Positions 33,030-41,905 of a stretch of DNA of 64,000 nt are shown one piece after another. The translations under genes were made by a program, and so were the position numbers. The stretch lies in NCBI RefSeq assembly GCF_040361255.1, contig NZ_APNG01000021.1, positions 5,765-69,764 on the forward strand, in the 5' to 3' direction. A model generated the notes under the pieces. It was not told where the DNA came from. It saw nothing but the letters and a program-made list of their open reading frames with translations, and searched no databases. The DNA is from Salinisphaera sp040361255. Its GTDB lineage: Bacteria > Pseudomonadota > Gammaproteobacteria > Nevskiales > Salinisphaeraceae. How positions within the stretch are numbered: position 1 is the first letter of the stretch; each line of letters begins with the position of its first letter.

Positions 33030-33998
33030 TTATAGCGGCCTCCGACAAGCGAAATAATGATCGGGCGCCTGCGCTTCGGCGTCGAAGCGCGGGCCGGGGT
33101 CGTTGCACTCGGCCACCCGGCGCGGGCAGCGCTCGGCAAAACGACAAACGGGCAGATCGGCATTGAGCGGCGGAATACGCCCGGGCACCGATTCCAGCGC
33201 ATCGAGCGCGCTGGTGCGGGTCGGCGTCGCTGCCATCAGCCCGGCCGTGTAGGGATGTCGCGGCGCGGCAAACAGCGATGCCGTGGGCGCAGTCTCCACC
33301 ACCTGGCCGGCATGCATGACCGCGATCCGGTCGGCGTACTGCGAGGCCAGCGCCAGATCGTGGGTGATCAACAGCGTGGCCAAGCCGGTGTCGCGGCCGA
33401 GTTCGGCCAGCAGATCCATGATCGTGGCCTGGGTGGTTACATCCAGACCGGTGGTCGGCTCGTCGGCGATCAACAGTCGCGGTTTGCAGCACAGCGCGAT
33501 CGCGATCATCACGCGCTGGCACAGCCCGCCCGACAGTTCGAACGGATAAGCATCATAGCGGCGTGCGGGGTCGGGAATACGCACCTGTTCGAGTGCTTCG
33601 ATCGCGCGGCGTTTGGCGTCCCCGCGGGCAACCGGGCCGTGGCGGCGCAATACGTCCTCGAGCTGATGACCCACCTTGCGAATGGGGTTGAGCGCGGTGC
33701 GCGGGCTTTGAAAGATCATCGCCATCTCGCGCCCGCGTATGTCGTCGAGGTCACGACGCTTGGCGCTCAGCAAATCCATGCCGCCGAAGTGCACCTGCCC
33801 GTTCGGAATACGCGCGGCGGCATCGAGAATACCCATGATCGAAAACGCGGCCACCGACTTGCCGGAGCCACTTTCGCCCACCACCGCCAGGGTTTCGCCG
33901 CGGGCCACCGACAGCGCGATACGGTCGAGCACATGCACCCTGCCCGCGCGGCTGCGAAATTCCACGCTCAGATCGGAGACGTCGAGCAACGCGCTCAT
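33030..33998 (-). CDS. peptide ABC transporter ATP-binding protein (DppD-like)
   Basis: First ATPase of the importer, 322 residues. Walker A GESGSGKS, signature ELSGGLCQRV (Leu-Cys in place of the more usual Met-Arg/Ser-Gln), Walker B LLIADEPTTGLD and H-loop LITHDLALA are present. The C-terminal CRFAERCPRRVAEC Cys cluster matches DppD/OppD. Its ATG overlaps the upstream permease stop by ATGA. It pairs with the DppF-like protein to drive the two permeases. Confidence 0.9.
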   Translation of the reverse strand: MSALLDVSDLSVEFRSRAGRVHVLDRIALSVARGETLAVVGESGSGKSVAAFSIMGILDAAARIPNGQVHFGGMDLLSAKRRDLDDIRGREMAMIFQSPRTALNPIRKVGHQLEDVLRRHGPVARGDAKRRAIEALEQVRIPDPARRYDAYPFELSGGLCQRVMIAIALCCKPRLLIADEPTTGLDVTTQATIMDLLAELGRDTGLATLLITHDLALASQYADRIAVMHAGQVVETAPTASLFAAPRHPYTAGLMAATPTRTSALDALESVPGRIPPLNADLPVCRFAERCPRRVAECNDPGPRFDAEAQAPDHYFACRRPL

Positions 33999-34846
33999 GT
34001 GCGTCGCCTCGGGTCGATCAAATCACGCAGCCCGTCGCCCATCATGTTGAAACAGAACACGGCCAGCATGAGCGATACACCGGGAAACACCGCCAGCCAC
34101 CATTCGCCGGAGACGATGAACTGGGCGCCCTCGGCGACCATGATCCCCCACTCCGGCGTGGGCGGGCGTACCCCCAGACCGATGAACGACAGTCCGGCCG
34201 CATTCAATATCGCCCAGCCCATGTTCAGCGACAGCTGCACCATCATCGCCGGCAGGATGTTCGGATAGAGATGGCGCGCGAGCACGCCGATATTGCCGTT
34301 TCCGGCGACCTTGGCGGCCGCGGCAAAACCGGAGTCGCGGCGTACGCCGATTTCGGCCCGGGCCACGCGCGCATAAAACGGCAGGTTGATGACCGCCGTG
34401 GCATAAACGATGTTCTCCACGCTGTTACCCAGCACCGCGACGATGCCCATCGCCAGCACGAACAACGGAAAGGCCATGACCGTATCGATGACACGCCCGA
34501 TCACGCGGTCGGTCCAGCCGCCGTAGTAGCCGGCCAGGCTGCCCAGCACGCTGCCGCCGAAAAACGCGAGCGCCACGGCCGAGAGCGCGATCATCAGATC
34601 CAGCCGCGTGGCCACAATGACCCGGCTGAGTACGTCGCGGCCCAGGTGATCGGTGCCGAACCAGTGCTCGGCGGACGGCGCCATGAGCTTGATCGCGGTA
34701 TCACTGGCCAGCGGATCGTAGGGCGCGATCCAAGGCCCGAAGGCCGCCAGCAGCACAAGGACGAAAAACATCGCAAAGGCCACGACCGTCAGCGGGTTTT
34801 CGCCGAGCACGTACCGGGCATGGGTGAGTGTCGAGGTTGCGGCCAT
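33995..34846 (-). CDS. peptide ABC transporter permease (DppC-like)
   Basis: Inner-membrane permease of 283 residues with about six helices. The N-terminal extension carries FGPWIAPYDPLASD and HWFGTDHLGRDVLSRVI, hallmarks of DppC/OppC. The cytoplasmic EAA loop is AAAKVAGNGNIGVLARHLYPNI. It overlaps the DppB-like gene by one base and the DppD-like gene by four, so the operon is translationally coupled. Confidence 0.9.
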   Translation of the reverse strand: MAATSTLTHARYVLGENPLTVVAFAMFFVLVLLAAFGPWIAPYDPLASDTAIKLMAPSAEHWFGTDHLGRDVLSRVIVATRLDLMIALSAVALAFFGGSVLGSLAGYYGGWTDRVIGRVIDTVMAFPLFVLAMGIVAVLGNSVENIVYATAVINLPFYARVARAEIGVRRDSGFAAAAKVAGNGNIGVLARHLYPNILPAMMVQLSLNMGWAILNAAGLSFIGLGVRPPTPEWGIMVAEGAQFIVSGEWWLAVFPGVSLMLAVFCFNMMGDGLRDLIDPRRRT

Positions 34847-35865
34847 TAACTTGCCGCCCGGATTCGGGGATCGATCACCGCGTACAGCAGATCGATAGTC
34901 AGATTAAGCGTGACGAACAACAACGCCATCGCCAACACGAAGCCCTGCACGGCGGCATAGTCGGAGGCCACCAACGCATCGATCGCGAACGAGCCGATAC
35001 CGGGCCAGGAAAAAACTTTTTCGACCAGTACGTTGGCCCCCAGCAGAAAGGAGAACACCATGCCCAGTGTGGTGAGCACCGACAGCAGCGCGTTGCGCAA
35101 CGCATAGGTGAACAACACGGTGGATGTGGCCAATCCGCTGGCCCGGGCGGTGCGGATATAGTCGCTGGAGAGCACGTCGAGCATGGCCGCCCGGGTCATG
35201 CGTGCAATCGGCGCCAATGCGAAGATGCCGAGCGTGAGTGCGGGCAGGAAGATATGGGCCAGACTCGCGCGAAAGACCTCGAAATCCCCCGCGATGAGGC
35301 TATCCACCAGATACAGACCGGTCACCCGATCCGGCGCGATATGCATGAAATCCAGCCGCCCAAGCGGCGCGGGCGCCCAGCCGAGCAGATAATAGAATAC
35401 ATAGACCAGCAGCAGACCGGTAAAGAACACTGGCATCGATACGCCCGTGGTCACGATGATCCGACAGACATGATCGACCAGACTGTTGGGCCGCGTGGCG
35501 GCCAGTACGCCCAGTGGAATGGCGATCACGATGGCGATCAGCAGGCCCAGCCCGGTCAACTCCAGCGACGCCGGCAGCCGTCGGCCGAGTTCCTCGGTGA
35601 CATCGCGCCCGGTGCTCAGCGACACGCCCCAGTCGCCTTCGGCCAGGCCTTTCACATAGCTTGCGAACTGCACCGGCAGGCTGCGATCCAGACCCATGGC
35701 CGCGCGCACCTGGGCGATGGATTCGGCATCCGCGGCCGGGCCGGCGTAATAGACGGCCGGATCGCCCGGCAGCGCCCGGGTGAGCAGAAATGTCACCAGA
35801 ATCACGCCGAAGATCGTCGGCAGCGCCTCGAGCAGGCGCTTGCCGATCGTGGTCAAACCGGACAC
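34846..35865 (-). CDS. peptide ABC transporter permease (DppB-like)
   Basis: Inner-membrane permease of 339 residues. GKRLLEALPTIFGVILVTFLLTRALPGDP at the start and LDRSLPVQFASYVKGLAEGDWGVSLSTGRDV are typical of DppB/OppB. The EAA-like loop is in DYIRTARASGLATSTVLFTYALRNAL. It follows the binding-protein gene by 4 bp. Together with the four neighbours it forms a complete SBP-B-C-D-F importer. Confidence 0.9.
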   Translation of the reverse strand: MSGLTTIGKRLLEALPTIFGVILVTFLLTRALPGDPAVYYAGPAADAESIAQVRAAMGLDRSLPVQFASYVKGLAEGDWGVSLSTGRDVTEELGRRLPASLELTGLGLLIAIVIAIPLGVLAATRPNSLVDHVCRIIVTTGVSMPVFFTGLLLVYVFYYLLGWAPAPLGRLDFMHIAPDRVTGLYLVDSLIAGDFEVFRASLAHIFLPALTLGIFALAPIARMTRAAMLDVLSSDYIRTARASGLATSTVLFTYALRNALLSVLTTLGMVFSFLLGANVLVEKVFSWPGIGSFAIDALVASDYAAVQGFVLAMALLFVTLNLTIDLLYAVIDPRIRAAS

Positions 35866-35869
35866 GTGG

Positions 35870-37489
35870 CTAGGCCTTTTTCAGTGGCCGGCAATCGAGC
35901 TGCCGATGAAACCAGTACTGATAGCCTTCGACATTCTTCTGCATGGCCACGTCCAGGTTCGGCTGCCAGAGCGGTATCAGCGGCACGTCCTCGAAGGCGA
36001 TGGCGATCATCTGCTTGATGTTGGGCACATAGGCCGGATCGTCGACCGGGATATGCAACGTCTCGTCGACGAGTCGGTCGATGGTCGGGTTGCTGTAGTT
36101 CATCGAGTTGAACAGATGGCCTTTCACGTAGGCCCAGAAGAAGTAGTAGTCCGGGTAGTTGAGCCAGCCGCCGAAGTTCTTCAGATGCATGGCCAGGCTT
36201 TTCTCGACCAGCGCCTGCGTGCGCCAGTTCGCGCCCGGAATCTTGTCGATGGGCGTACGGATACCGATCTTGCCCAGGCTTTCCTGAATCAGCAGCGCGG
36301 TCGGCTCGGTCCATTGCGCCAGACCGAGATTGATCGATAGCGGCACCTCGAAACCGTTGCCGTGGCCGGCTTCCTCGAGCAACGCGCGCGCCTTGTCGAG
36401 ATCGGTGTCGTAGGGAAACGGCTGCGGCCAGTCTGCCGATGCCGGCGTGAACGACTGGCCGCCATGCATCATGCGCCCGCGCCGGTAGGCGGCGGCATCG
36501 AAGATCTTTTCGTAGGGCAGCGCATAGGCAATCGCCTGACGCACGCGCTTGTCGTCGAAGGGCGCCATTTCCACGTTCAGGCCGAGCGCGTTGACACAGT
36601 TCTCGATCGGCACGCCGGCCACGTTGATCTTGCTGCTGGCATGCAGGTCCGCCGCTTCCTTGGGCGGCAGATCGAGCGAGATATCGGTATCGCCACGCTC
36701 GATGAGCGCCCGGCGTGTGGACGCCGACGGCACTTCGCGGATGATCACCCGCTTGAGCGCCGGCACTTCGCCGTTGCGCCAATCGTCGTAGCGTTCGTAG
36801 ACCGTCTGTTCGCCCGGGTCCCAGCGCAGCAGCTTGTAGGCACCGCCACCGGCCGGGGTGCGGTGCAGATAATCGGTGGCCCAGGGATCATCGTCGGTGG
36901 CATGGGCCTTGGCGACTTTCGAATTGATGATGATCGGCACCGGCACGGCCAGATCCGGCAGCGTGAGCTTGCTCGGACGCAGGAAATTGATCTTGAACGT
37001 GTGCTCGTCGACGACTTCGAACTGCTCGGGTTTTTCCAGCGAGCCGGCCTTCATCTGCACGGTGGGAAAGCCGCCGACGGTCACGGCGCGATCGAACGAC
37101 CATTTCACATCACTCGCGGTGACCGGCTTGCCATCCCAGAAGGTGGCGGACTTGCGCAGGTGAAACACCGCCGACATCTTGTCGTCGGCGACTTCCCACG
37201 ATTCGGCCAGCTCCGGTACGAGGGTTTCGTAGTCGTAGGAGACAGTGCCGTCGTCCAGCGTCTTGGTGCCGTAACTGAGCAGCCGATCATAGAGATTGAC
37301 CGCGATCGCATAGCTCGGCCGGTTGGTGCCCTCGCGATGGATATCCATACTGTTGGGCGCCGCGCCGGTGACGACCACCAGTGTTTCGCGGTTGCCGGCT
37401 GCATGCGCCGGCATGAACTTGAACAACGGCAGACTACCCGCCGCGCCCGCGATCCATGCACTGTTCTTGAGAAAGGTTCTGCGATCCAT
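35870..37489 (-). CDS. peptide ABC transporter substrate-binding protein (family 5), Tat-exported
   Basis: Periplasmic binding protein of 539 residues. The N-terminus MDRRTFLKNSAWIAGAAGSL is a twin-arginine signal, which is unusual but known for some family 5 proteins. The body has the expected family segments: LVPELAESWEVADDKMSAVFHLRKSATFWDGKPVTASDVKWSFDR and later YPDYYFFWAYVKGHLFNSMNYSNPTIDRL. First gene of the importer operon. Upstream in-frame codons to 37531 give no better start. The ligand could be a peptide, but related systems carry opines, nickel chelates or glutathione. Confidence 0.9.
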   Translation of the reverse strand: MDRRTFLKNSAWIAGAAGSLPLFKFMPAHAAGNRETLVVVTGAAPNSMDIHREGTNRPSYAIAVNLYDRLLSYGTKTLDDGTVSYDYETLVPELAESWEVADDKMSAVFHLRKSATFWDGKPVTASDVKWSFDRAVTVGGFPTVQMKAGSLEKPEQFEVVDEHTFKINFLRPSKLTLPDLAVPVPIIINSKVAKAHATDDDPWATDYLHRTPAGGGAYKLLRWDPGEQTVYERYDDWRNGEVPALKRVIIREVPSASTRRALIERGDTDISLDLPPKEAADLHASSKINVAGVPIENCVNALGLNVEMAPFDDKRVRQAIAYALPYEKIFDAAAYRRGRMMHGGQSFTPASADWPQPFPYDTDLDKARALLEEAGHGNGFEVPLSINLGLAQWTEPTALLIQESLGKIGIRTPIDKIPGANWRTQALVEKSLAMHLKNFGGWLNYPDYYFFWAYVKGHLFNSMNYSNPTIDRLVDETLHIPVDDPAYVPNIKQMIAIAFEDVPLIPLWQPNLDVAMQKNVEGYQYWFHRQLDCRPLKKA

Positions 37490-38155
37490 GCCAGCCTCGT
37501 AGCGATAGGCCGATGCGCCTGCCCAGCACACCGAATGTCAAACAGGCCAGGGCTATCGCAATTTGTGTACCAGCTTGCATACATCCTGATGCGACAGCGG
37601 TTCGCGTCTGCGCAGTGCCTGTATTACAGCCTGTCCGGGCATGGGGCAGCGCCCACGCTACGGCCATGCCCCAAACAGGTGCAGCGCCCGTTGAAACGGC
37701 ACAGTACGGTCGGCAAAGCAGTGCAGGGCGCGGTGCCGGTGCCTACGTACGAAGCCGACTGTCACACAATCTGCGCCATGCGCGGTTTCTATCCTTGAAG
37801 AAAGAAAACAGATGGAAAACGCTTCGCGTTCATGTGCGAACAACCTGCGTCGTCTATCCGCACCATTGGGCCGCCACCTGAGTACGAACACGCCTGTCAC
37901 ACAATCTGCGTCATCTGCGGAATCTGCGGTTCCTGCCTTCAAAGAAAGGAACGGTCCGCGAATGAACGCTAATAAACGCGAATAGAAAACGTGATGCGGA
38001 CACGGCCTGCCTTCAAGGCTGCAGCTTTTCGGCGTTTGCCCGGTTGAATTCCAGCCCCCGGCTCGAAGCGACCTGTATACATTCGCGTTCATTGGCGGAC
38101 AACCGGCTTGACCGAGCAGTGCAGCCGACTGCGTTTCAATCCTGATCCAGAATGC
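37490..38155. repeat. intergenic region with clustered degenerate repeats
   Basis: This gap holds no supportable gene. Two imperfect direct repeats, 37747-37805 and 37882-37948, both run from GTACGAA through TGTCACACAATCTGCG to a C/T-rich end with GAAAG. TTCGCGTTCAT followed by a GACAAC-like end occurs at 37823-37842 and 38083-38102, and an inverted relative (GCGAATGAACGC) at 37958-37969 is followed by AATAAACGCGAAT. The pattern resembles short ATCTGCG and GCGAATGAACGC intergenic repeats known in many proteobacterial genomes. The promoter of the peptide importer should lie near 37500-37700. Confidence 0.55.
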
Positions 38156-38192
38156 AAAAGGCAGATACCGGCGGGTGCCGATATCTGCCTTT
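38156..38192 (-). terminator. rho-independent terminator of the amino-acid importer unit
   Basis: On the minus strand, AAAGGCAGATA and TATCTGCCTTTT form a stem with an internal CGGC/GCCG pairing, ending in four U residues. It lies about 30 bp after the stop of the binding-protein gene at 38222. Confidence 0.75.
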
Positions 38193-38221
38193 CGTGGGCC
38201 GACGGCCCAGCGGAACGGCTT

Positions 38222-39040
38222 TTAGTCGTCGGTCTTGATCAACGCCTCGACCGGGATATCCCACTTCCTGGCGTGCTCGTCGGCGGTACCCGAACTCATG
38301 TACCAGGCCATGTCTTCCTTGATGTCGGCGGCGAAATCGCTGTCCTTGCGAAGTGCGATACCCACCTTGGTGGTGTTCGGGTCGCGAAAGGCGATCTCGA
38401 ACTTGCCTTCGTTCTGGCTCTGGGCATAAGCCAGCGTGGTCAGCGTTTCCAGGATGCCGGACAGGCGGCCGTTGGCCAGCTGCGGGATTTCCTGGGCGAC
38501 CGACGGGTAGGACTTGGGCTGGATCGCCGGCTTGCCCTGCGATTCACAATGCTTTTCGCTGGCTGCGGTCACGGCATCCATTTCCGGCGCGCTGCCGGTG
38601 AGAATGCCGATATTCTTGCCGCACATGGCGTCGTAGCTGGTCAGCGTGTCCGCATCGTCGGCACGCACCATGACGGCAAAGCCGTTCTCGATGTAGTTGA
38701 TGAAATCCACGCTTTTACGCCGTTCGGCGGTGTTGTAGATATCGGACACCACCATATCCACGCGCCCACTCTTGAGCGATGGCAGCAGGCCGTTGAAAGC
38801 ACTCGTCTTGAGTTCATAGTCCCAGCCGCCGTGTTCGGACATCGCCTCGATCATGTCCATCTCGAAGCCGATCACCTTGGATGTATCGTCGGGATCGCGA
38901 TAGCTCAGCGGCGGGAAGTCCGCCGAGGTAGCAATCGTGTAGGAATCGCCGTCGGCAGCGAATGCCGGCGCCGTGGTAACGACCGCGGCCAGCAGGGCCG
39001 ATACGGTCATCAGTTTCTTGAAGGGTGTGGTCTCGGTCAT
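38222..39040 (-). CDS. amino-acid ABC transporter substrate-binding protein (family 3)
   Basis: Periplasmic binding protein of 272 residues. Signal peptide about 1-28 (FKKLMTVSALLAAVVTTAPAFAA). The mature part shows YTIATSADFPPLSYRD, GFEMDMIEAM, LPSLKSGRVDMVVSDIYNTAERRKSVDFINY and GKNIGILTGS, typical of family 3 polar amino-acid binders. The gene starts 3 bp after the fused permease-ATPase stop, so they form one operon. The ligand is probably an amino acid or derivative; the type cannot be read. Confidence 0.88.
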   Translation of the reverse strand: MTETTPFKKLMTVSALLAAVVTTAPAFAADGDSYTIATSADFPPLSYRDPDDTSKVIGFEMDMIEAMSEHGGWDYELKTSAFNGLLPSLKSGRVDMVVSDIYNTAERRKSVDFINYIENGFAVMVRADDADTLTSYDAMCGKNIGILTGSAPEMDAVTAASEKHCESQGKPAIQPKSYPSVAQEIPQLANGRLSGILETLTTLAYAQSQNEGKFEIAFRDPNTTKVGIALRKDSDFAADIKEDMAWYMSSGTADEHARKWDIPVEALIKTDD

Positions 39041-39043
39041 GGC

Positions 39044-40690
39044 TCATGCCTCTCGGGTTTTGGATGATCTGCCTTCGGAACGTTGCTCGATGAGATGCAC
39101 GAAGTTCTTCGTGCGCGGGTTGTCGGGCGCGTTGAAGACGTCTTCGGGCGCGCCGTGCTGAACGATCTCGCCGTTTTCCATGAACACGACCTTGTCGGCC
39201 CAGTCGCGGGCGAACACGATCTCGTGACTGACCACGACCATGGTCATGCCGGATTCGGCGAGCTTGCGCATGAGGTCGAGCACCTCGTTGACCAGCTCGG
39301 GGTCAAGCGCGGACGTGGGCTCGTCGAACAACAGCAGCTTGGGACGCGTGGCAACCGCGCGAATGATGGCGATACGCTGCTGCTGGCCGCCGGAGAGCTG
39401 ATGCGGGTAGTGGTTTTCGTATTCGGCCAGGCCCGCCCAGGCCAGCAGCTCGCGGGCCTCGGCCCGGGCCTGTTCGCGTTGGGTGCCGTGGACACGTACC
39501 GGCGCTTCGATGATGTTTTCGAGCACGGTCAGGTGGTCGAACAGATTGAAATGCTGAAAGACCATGCCGACGCCGACCTTGGCGCGAGAGCGCGCCGCAT
39601 CGCGCAGCGGTACGGGGCGACCGGCCGATGAGCGATAGCCCACGAACTGGCCACCCACGGTGATCTCGCCGTCGTCGACGGTTTCCAGCCGGTTGATCGT
39701 GCGCAGCAGCGTGGTCTTGCCGGAGCCGCTGGGCCCGATCAGAAACACCACCTCGCCCGGAAAGATATTGAACGACACATCGCGCAGCACGCGTTTGCCG
39801 TGGAAGGATTTCGATACCTTGTTGATCACCACGTACGGCCGGCGCGGGCCGGCGCCGGGCTTGCCGGCTTTGCTGGCCAGCGCCCGCCCCGGGTTCAGGA
39901 ATTTCTGCAGCGCCGGTGCTTCGCTGTCGATTGGCTTGTCGTCGTGCCCCGCACCCGCCGGTGCCGTCGCGCCGGTGAGCGGATTCTCGCCGCGTTCGCG
40001 CCCGGCCTGTGCAGCGCGTGCAATGGCATGCCCGCGTCGTTCGAGATCGAGATGACGTTCGAGATAATTCTGGGCCAGTGCAATCAGCGTGGTGGCGGCC
40101 AAATAGAGCACGCCGGCCGCCAGGAAGACCTCGACATATTCGAAATTGGTCGAAACCACCTGCTCACTGCTGAGCGTGAGTTCCTGCACGGTGATCACCG
40201 AAGCCAGCGACGTATGCTTGACGATGACCATGCCTTCATTGGCCATGGCCGGCGCGATCGAGCGCATCGCCTGCGGCATGATCACGCGATACATGATCTG
40301 CCACGAGGTAAGCCCCAACGCACTGGCGGCATCGCGCTGGGTTTTCTTGATCGACTGCAGACCGCCGCGGATGATCTCCGACATGAAGGCGATCTCGTTG
40401 AGCATCAGCCCGAGCACGGCCGTCCAGAAGGCACTGAGGCCCAGGCCGATCAACGGCAGCACGTTGTACCAGAACAACAACTGCAACAGGATCGGCGTAC
40501 CACGCATGACCCAGATATAGGGAATGGGCAGCAGCCGCACGATCCTGTAGTGCGACAGGCGCATCATCGCCATACCCAGCGAAAACGGCAGCGCCGCCGC
40601 GAAGGCAATCACGGCGATGATCATGGCCGTTTTCAGCCCTTCCCATAGCAACGGCAGGGTCAGGTAATGCAGAAATGCGCTGGCGTCCAT
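39044..40690 (-). CDS. amino-acid ABC transporter, permease and ATPase fused
   Basis: A 548-residue fusion. Residues 1-235 are a HisMQ/GlnP-type permease (LWEGLKTAMIIAVIAFAAALPFSLGMAMMRLS, EAA loop in QRDAASALGLTSWQIMYRVIMPQAMR). A linker of about 55 residues follows, then a complete GlnQ-type ATPase (Walker A GPSGSGKTT, signature LSGGQQQRI, Walker B LLLFDEPTSALDPE, H-loop VVSHE). ATG 40690 has GAGGG five bases before it. Such proteins should assemble as homodimers, giving two permease and two ATPase units from one chain. Confidence 0.9.
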   Translation of the reverse strand: MDASAFLHYLTLPLLWEGLKTAMIIAVIAFAAALPFSLGMAMMRLSHYRIVRLLPIPYIWVMRGTPILLQLLFWYNVLPLIGLGLSAFWTAVLGLMLNEIAFMSEIIRGGLQSIKKTQRDAASALGLTSWQIMYRVIMPQAMRSIAPAMANEGMVIVKHTSLASVITVQELTLSSEQVVSTNFEYVEVFLAAGVLYLAATTLIALAQNYLERHLDLERRGHAIARAAQAGRERGENPLTGATAPAGAGHDDKPIDSEAPALQKFLNPGRALASKAGKPGAGPRRPYVVINKVSKSFHGKRVLRDVSFNIFPGEVVFLIGPSGSGKTTLLRTINRLETVDDGEITVGGQFVGYRSSAGRPVPLRDAARSRAKVGVGMVFQHFNLFDHLTVLENIIEAPVRVHGTQREQARAEARELLAWAGLAEYENHYPHQLSGGQQQRIAIIRAVATRPKLLLFDEPTSALDPELVNEVLDLMRKLAESGMTMVVVSHEIVFARDWADKVVFMENGEIVQHGAPEDVFNAPDNPRTKNFVHLIEQRSEGRSSKTREA

Positions 40691-40813
40691 CGAGCCCTCT
40701 GTTTGGTGTCGCGCGCCGCCGCCACGGGGTGGCGTCAGAAAACGCGACAAACGGTTGTCGTGCCGCGCTCGGCGCCGGTCAGGCCGGCTGCCGATGGCGG
40801 TGTCTGATGGCCG

Positions 40814-40842
40814 CGGCAAATGCTGCAGCGCAGCATTTGCCG
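40814..40842. other. 13-bp hairpin in the gap upstream of the permease-ATPase gene
   Basis: CGGCAAATGCTGC and GCAGCATTTGCCG form a perfect stem with a 3-nt loop. It sits 124 bp before the permease-ATPase start and downstream of the betaine-binding-protein terminator. It could be a second terminator or a leader structure of the following transcript. Confidence 0.45.
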
Positions 40843-40876
40843 ATCGTTACCCATGCAACGACTTCGGCCTTGCGTT

Positions 40877-40917
40877 AAAAAAGCGGGCCCGCGCCGCCCC
40901 CGCGGCGCAGCCCGCTA
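40877..40917 (-). terminator. rho-independent terminator of the MarR-linked oxidative operon
   Basis: On the minus strand, AGCGGGC-TGCGCCGC, a GGGG loop and GCGGCGC-GGCCCGCT form a long GC stem followed by six U. It is about 55 bp after the betaine-binding-protein stop. A further hairpin, CCGGCGCCT/AGGCGCCGG (40938-40959), lies between the stop and this terminator. Confidence 0.8.
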
Positions 40918-40969
40918 CCCCCTAAACGGGTTGCCGACCGGCGCCTGCCCAGGCGCCGGCTCGGTTTGG

Positions 40970-41860
40970 TTAGCCTGCCTCGGCGAACCAGGATTTGATC
41001 TCGGCTTCGTGCGTATTCATGTAGTCGTCGATGGCGGTGTTGATGCCGTCTTCCTGTGCCGCCATCATGGCGCGCTGCAGCTCGTCGAGCGGGAAGTTCA
41101 TGTTCGTGAAGAACGTGGCGATTTCCGGGTAGTCCGTCTTGAAGCCCTTGCGCACCAGCGCATCCACATGCTGGGGATTGCCCAGCATCTGCTTGGGCTC
41201 ATCGAGAAAACGCAGATCCCAGCGGCCGAAGATCCAGTGCGGTGTCCACACCGTGGCCACGATCCATTCCTTGCGTTTGATCGCCCGGGCCAGTGCCGCG
41301 GTCATGGCCGCATCGCTGGAGGCGACGAGCCGGTAGTCTTTAAGGTCGTAGGCGGACAGCATTTTCTGCGAGATCTGCATTTCGCCGGCGCCCGGGTCGA
41401 TACCCTGAATGCGCCCCTTGAGCTTGGCGCGGACCTCGGGCTTGTTCAGATCCGCGATCGAGCCGAGCTCGGATTCCGGCACATAGGCGGGTACCGCCCA
41501 GCCCATCTGGGCACCGCTGTACAGCGGGCCGAGATCGTCGACATCGTCCTTCACGCGTTGCCAGTAATCGGCATGCGTGTCCGGCAGCCAGGCCATGAGC
41601 ATGCCGTCCAGACTGCCCTCGGCCACGCCCTGGTACTGCACGGCGATATTGGCCATGCGCAGGGTTACCTCGTAGTCGCTGTACTTCTCGATGGCACGTT
41701 CGGCCAGCTTGGTGACGAACTCCGTGTCCGCCCAGGCGGTCCACCCGATCACGATTTCCTGGTCGGCCGGGTCGTCGCTCTGGGCTGCGCCGGCGCTCGC
41801 GCACCAGGGCAGGATGAGTAGAAGAGCGATGCCCGCCCAATACGATTTACGCGTGTTCAT
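40970..41860 (-). CDS. glycine-betaine/choline-type ABC substrate-binding protein (OpuAC/ProX-like), orphan
   Basis: A 296-residue periplasmic protein with a signal peptide (WAGIALLLILPWCASAGAA). The mature sequence has OpuAC/ProX family features: IVIGWTAWADTEFVTKLAERAIEKY, LDGMLMAWLPDTHADYW, GIDPGAGEMQISQKML and VATVWTPHWIFGRWDLRFLDEP; the Trp residues are those that form the aromatic cage for quaternary amines. No permease or ATPase gene is adjacent, so it must use a transporter coded elsewhere. It follows the PhyH-dioxygenase gene by 45 bp in the same direction. GGGGA precedes ATG 41860. Confidence 0.87.
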   Translation of the reverse strand: MNTRKSYWAGIALLLILPWCASAGAAQSDDPADQEIVIGWTAWADTEFVTKLAERAIEKYSDYEVTLRMANIAVQYQGVAEGSLDGMLMAWLPDTHADYWQRVKDDVDDLGPLYSGAQMGWAVPAYVPESELGSIADLNKPEVRAKLKGRIQGIDPGAGEMQISQKMLSAYDLKDYRLVASSDAAMTAALARAIKRKEWIVATVWTPHWIFGRWDLRFLDEPKQMLGNPQHVDALVRKGFKTDYPEIATFFTNMNFPLDELQRAMMAAQEDGINTAIDDYMNTHEAEIKSWFAEAG

Positions 41861-41905
41861 GTAATTCCCCAAGTCCGGATTATTGAATTGATGAGCGTTG
41901 ACGAA

